From Candidatus Acidiferrales bacterium (GTDB lineage: Bacteria; Acidobacteriota; Terriglobia; Acidoferrales; UBA7541), in the NCBI GenBank assembly GCA_030043155.1, contig JASHYE010000117.1:1-7910 (forward strand): 7,910 nucleotides of DNA, in the 5' to 3' direction. Each line of letters starts with the position of its first letter. Positions within the stretch are counted from its first letter, which is position 1. The position numbers and the translations under genes were made by a program. Positions 6,247 through 7,910 of this stretch are shown piece by piece. A model generated the notes under the pieces. It worked only from the letters and a program-made list of their open reading frames with translations, did not search any database and was not told where the DNA came from.

Positions 6247-6282
6247 GTTGCTCGTTTCTAATGAATTTCGAAGCCGAGCAAC
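6247..6282. terminator. Hairpin between convergent genes, probable two-way terminator
   Basis: GTTGCTCG (6247-6254) pairs perfectly with CGAGCAAC (6275-6282) around a 20-base loop that can add a few TTC/GAA pairs. It lies between the stop of the propeller-like gene (6225) and the stop of the amidase gene (6286). There is no T run on either side, so it is not a textbook intrinsic terminator. Confidence 0.5.
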
Positions 6283-6285
6283 GGC

Positions 6286-7332
6286 CTACTGGCTCTTAGC
6301 CGTAGTGAAGATTTTTTTCGGCAGCATCATGCTGACCACGTCATTCCCATCGACAATCTCGCTGATGTGAAGATCAGCGGCGACGCTCGCGAGCATATAG
6401 GCGTCGTCGCGAGAAAGATGCTTTTCCTGCATGAGAAAATCGATCATTTGATGAACGGCCATCTCGGTAGCTTTGGTGAGATCGGCATTGATGCCCATGG
6501 TGATGTAGCAGTCGGGAGTTTCGGCGCGCGGCCAGAGAAGGCGCATGTCCTTGCGATCGATTAATTGGAAAGTTCCGATGAGGGAGGTTTCCATCGCGGT
6601 GATGTCCACTTCTCCATCGCCCTGTCCCGCATGGCCATCGCCGGCCCAGAAGAGCGCGCCAGGCGCGTTCACGGGAATGTAAAGCGTGGTGCCCGCAACG
6701 AGCCATTTGTTATCGAGGTTCCCGGCATGCATCCAGGGAGGGCCGCTGCTGATGCGCCCCGCGGATGGCGGCGGAGCGTCGCCGATGCTGCCGAAGAAAG
6801 GATGGAGCGGAATATCAATTCCGGGAGCGAAGTGCGCGAGCATTTTCTGCGCATCGAGCGGAATGATTTTGATTTTTCCGTAGGGATAATCATCCGGAAG
6901 GAAGCCGCGACCAGGAGCAAAACCGTTGTAGGCGTAAGGAATCGCGAGTTGGATGGCCTGGATGCGGACTTCGAGAACGTCGCCGGGCTCGGCGCCTTCG
7001 ACGTAAACCGGACCGGTCAATATGTGCCCGCCCGGGCCGCGGTCTTTCACCTGATCAAAAATATCGCGGAGAGATTGCTCGATTTGATCGGCGGGAACAC
7101 CTGCTTCGGCGAGGCGCGTGGGACTTGAAGTAAGAAGAGTTTGGATTTGCACCGTGTCTCCGGAGTGAATTTGCAACACGGGCGCGGCGCTTGCCGAATA
7201 ATAGCCCCAAGTCACGGTTTTCGGAGTGGGCTTGAGTTCGTAGGTTGCGGGCGGAGCGGAGTCTGCGCTGGATTGAGCGAGCGCAGGGCAACAGGCCACG
7301 AAGATGAGGAGAATCGCTGCAAAGGCTCTCAT
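6286..7332 (-). CDS. Exported acetamidase/formamidase family protein
   Basis: The 348-residue product matches the FmdA/AmdA family, which hydrolyses short amides such as formamide or acetamide to the acid and ammonia. Family motifs are GPGGHILTGPVYVEGAEPGD (99-118), and GDGHAGQGDGEVDITAMET (231-249), the latter close to the metal-site QGDGE region of characterised members. A signal peptide fills residues 1-20 (MRAFAAILLIF, cleavage after PALA), so it should act in the periplasm; many characterised members are cytoplasmic. The start ATG 7332 is chosen because AGGGAG lies eight bases upstream and the signal peptide begins there; the frame stays open for 57 more codons upstream without conserved sequence. 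True substrate is uncertain, since this exported subgroup is little studied. It is the only amide-metabolism gene in the window. It is divergent from the YfiR-like gene and shares a 262-base regulatory region with it. Confidence 0.9.
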   Translation of the reverse strand: MRAFAAILLIFVACCPALAQSSADSAPPATYELKPTPKTVTWGYYSASAAPVLQIHSGDTVQIQTLLTSSPTRLAEAGVPADQIEQSLRDIFDQVKDRGPGGHILTGPVYVEGAEPGDVLEVRIQAIQLAIPYAYNGFAPGRGFLPDDYPYGKIKIIPLDAQKMLAHFAPGIDIPLHPFFGSIGDAPPPSAGRISSGPPWMHAGNLDNKWLVAGTTLYIPVNAPGALFWAGDGHAGQGDGEVDITAMETSLIGTFQLIDRKDMRLLWPRAETPDCYITMGINADLTKATEMAVHQMIDFLMQEKHLSRDDAYMLASVAADLHISEIVDGNDVVSMMLPKKIFTTAKSQ

Positions 7333-7340
7333 TGAATGCT

Positions 7341-7346
7341 CTCCCT
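7341..7346 (-). promoter_or_regulatory. Shine-Dalgarno that sets the amidase start
   Basis: AGGGAG on the minus strand lies eight bases before the ATG at 7332. It supports this start over the upstream in-frame ATG at 7503. Confidence 0.7.
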
Positions 7347-7392
7347 GGGTGACGGAATGAGGAATCGCAAGACGATCGCCCGCGAAGTCTAG

Positions 7393-7410
7393 CATAACGT
7401 TCATAACGTT
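7393..7410. repeat. Perfect 9-base tandem repeat CATAACGTT, possible operator
   Basis: CATAACGTT occurs twice head to tail with no gap, and each copy holds the palindrome AACGTT. It lies 60 bases upstream of the amidase start and 15 bases before a TATAAG (7426-7431) on the plus strand that could be a -10 box for the YfiR-like gene. The position in a divergent promoter region suggests a regulator site. Confidence 0.4.
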
Positions 7411-7473
7411 GCGGGCGCGACGCGGTATAAGAGGCCGTTTCGCTTCGGTACACAGACAAAGACGGGAAGTTTC

Positions 7474-7486
7474 TCCCAATTTGGGA
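7474..7486. promoter_or_regulatory. Perfect 13-base palindrome TCCCAATTTGGGA, possible operator
   Basis: Arms TCCCAA and TTGGGA surround a single central T. It sits in the 262-base region between the divergent amidase and YfiR-like genes, 108 bases before the latter. The binding protein is unknown. Confidence 0.35.
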
Positions 7487-7594
7487 CGAAGTGATTCGGT
7501 CACGAGAAGATTCCTAGCTAAACAAAACTCACACCTGCATTTAGCGCACGTGAGGTCTTCTGCTTTGGCGCTAATCCTGCATTGCTCTGTGTCT

Positions 7595-7910
7595 ATGAGG
7601 AGAGGAGGAGTCTATCTCGGGGTGCTTTTCGCGCTGATGCTGCCGATTGGGCAGCGAGCGGCATCGGCACAGAAGAGCGCCGCGGATGCTGGCGGATATG
7701 AAGCGCAGTCGCAATATCTGCGCAGCTTTGTTGAATTCGTGAATTGGCCAGCCAGTTCGCAAAGCCAGAGCGTGCGGGCCACGATGAATTTTTGTGTTCT
7801 GGGAGACGATCCGTACGGAAAGCTGCTTGACGACGCGGTTCTCGGGCACTCCTTTTGGAACCGGCGAGGGGTGATTGTGCGAGGCCGCACGATCGGGGAC
7901 CTGGGCGTTT
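7595..7910 (+). CDS. YfiR/DUF4154 family periplasmic protein, 3' end missing
   Basis: The frame runs open to the window edge, giving 105 residues. A signal peptide (MRRGGVYLGV, hydrophobic core, cleavage after ASA near residue 25) is followed by YEAQSQYLRSFVEFVNWPA (35-53), MNFCVLGDDPYGKLLDDAV (64-82) and the start of a V-rich strand segment, the order typical of the DUF4154/YfiR family. In Pseudomonas, YfiR is a periplasmic inhibitor of the membrane diguanylate cyclase YfiN; in other bacteria relatives often precede sensor kinases, GGDEF proteins or TonB-dependent receptors, so such a gene may follow. ATG 7595 gives the best signal peptide but has no ribosome binding site; the GTG at 7622 has GGAGGAG eleven bases upstream yet would shorten the signal peptide and remove its arginines. 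About half of the protein is outside the window. Confidence 0.85.
   Translation, partial: MRRGGVYLGVLFALMLPIGQRAASAQKSAADAGGYEAQSQYLRSFVEFVNWPASSQSQSVRATMNFCVLGDDPYGKLLDDAVLGHSFWNRRGVIVRGRTIGDLGV

Noticed and set aside
7333..7503. 57-residue N-terminal extension of the amidase
   Set aside because: It would place the signal peptide inside the protein, and AGGGAG sits directly before ATG 7332.
7491..7503. GTGATTCGGTCAC as a CRP-type site
   Set aside because: The half sites GTGA and TCAC are separated by five bases and not the six of a CRP box, and the arms are only four bases long.
7571..7890. Two minus-strand frames of 92 codons at the right edge
   Set aside because: They are antisense to the YfiR-like gene, whose signal peptide and family motifs are clear.

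Overview
The window is bacterial chromosomal DNA of moderately high GC. It holds six protein genes, one of them cut by each window edge (polA on the left, a YfiR-like gene on the right, with four complete genes plus the propeller gene between), and one tRNA gene. The gene mix suggests a soil Acidobacteriota (Terriglobia-like) chromosome: a polA with a long insert in its 5'-nuclease helix-hairpin-helix, exported VCBS and propeller-like proteins, an exported acetamidase/formamidase and a YfiR/DUF4154 protein. That placement is an inference from gene style; there is no rRNA or close marker here to prove it.

Layout. 1-2181 (+) is the 3' part of polA. It keeps the C-terminal end of the 5'-nuclease domain, a 3'-5' exonuclease-like domain without its catalytic acids, and an intact polymerase domain. 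2214-2591 (+) is a single-domain rhodanese with a strong ribosome binding site, 32 bases after polA. Facing it, 2605-3783 (-) encodes an exported or anchored seven-repeat VCBS beta-propeller protein. 3860-3935 (-) is tRNA-Asn(GTT) with an encoded CCA end. 3936-4526 is a 590-base non-coding stretch with a short interspersed repeat and a strikingly structured element (4142-4255, nested perfect stems) followed by more hairpins. 4527-4859 (+) is a SpoIIAA-like STAS protein. 5008-6225 (+) is an exported propeller-like protein of unknown function with a structured leader. It converges on 6286-7332 (-), a secreted acetamidase/formamidase-family protein, across a hairpin that can serve both genes as terminator. 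7333-7594 is a divergent regulatory region with a 9-base tandem repeat and a perfect palindrome. 7595-7910 (+) is the start of a YfiR/DUF4154 periplasmic protein that runs off the window.

How the genes relate. No single pathway is visible. polA and the rhodanese may share a transcript. The STAS protein would act in an anti-sigma or partner-switching circuit whose other members are not here. The YfiR-like protein would normally regulate a membrane diguanylate cyclase or sensor encoded downstream. The two propeller-like genes use codons differently from their neighbours and flank the tRNA-Asn and repeat-rich stretch, so this part looks like an accessory insertion zone between conserved genes. 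The best candidate for something undescribed is the structured element at 4142-4255, which could be a non-coding RNA or a folded mobile repeat. No CRISPR array, insertion sequence, phage gene or defence system is visible.
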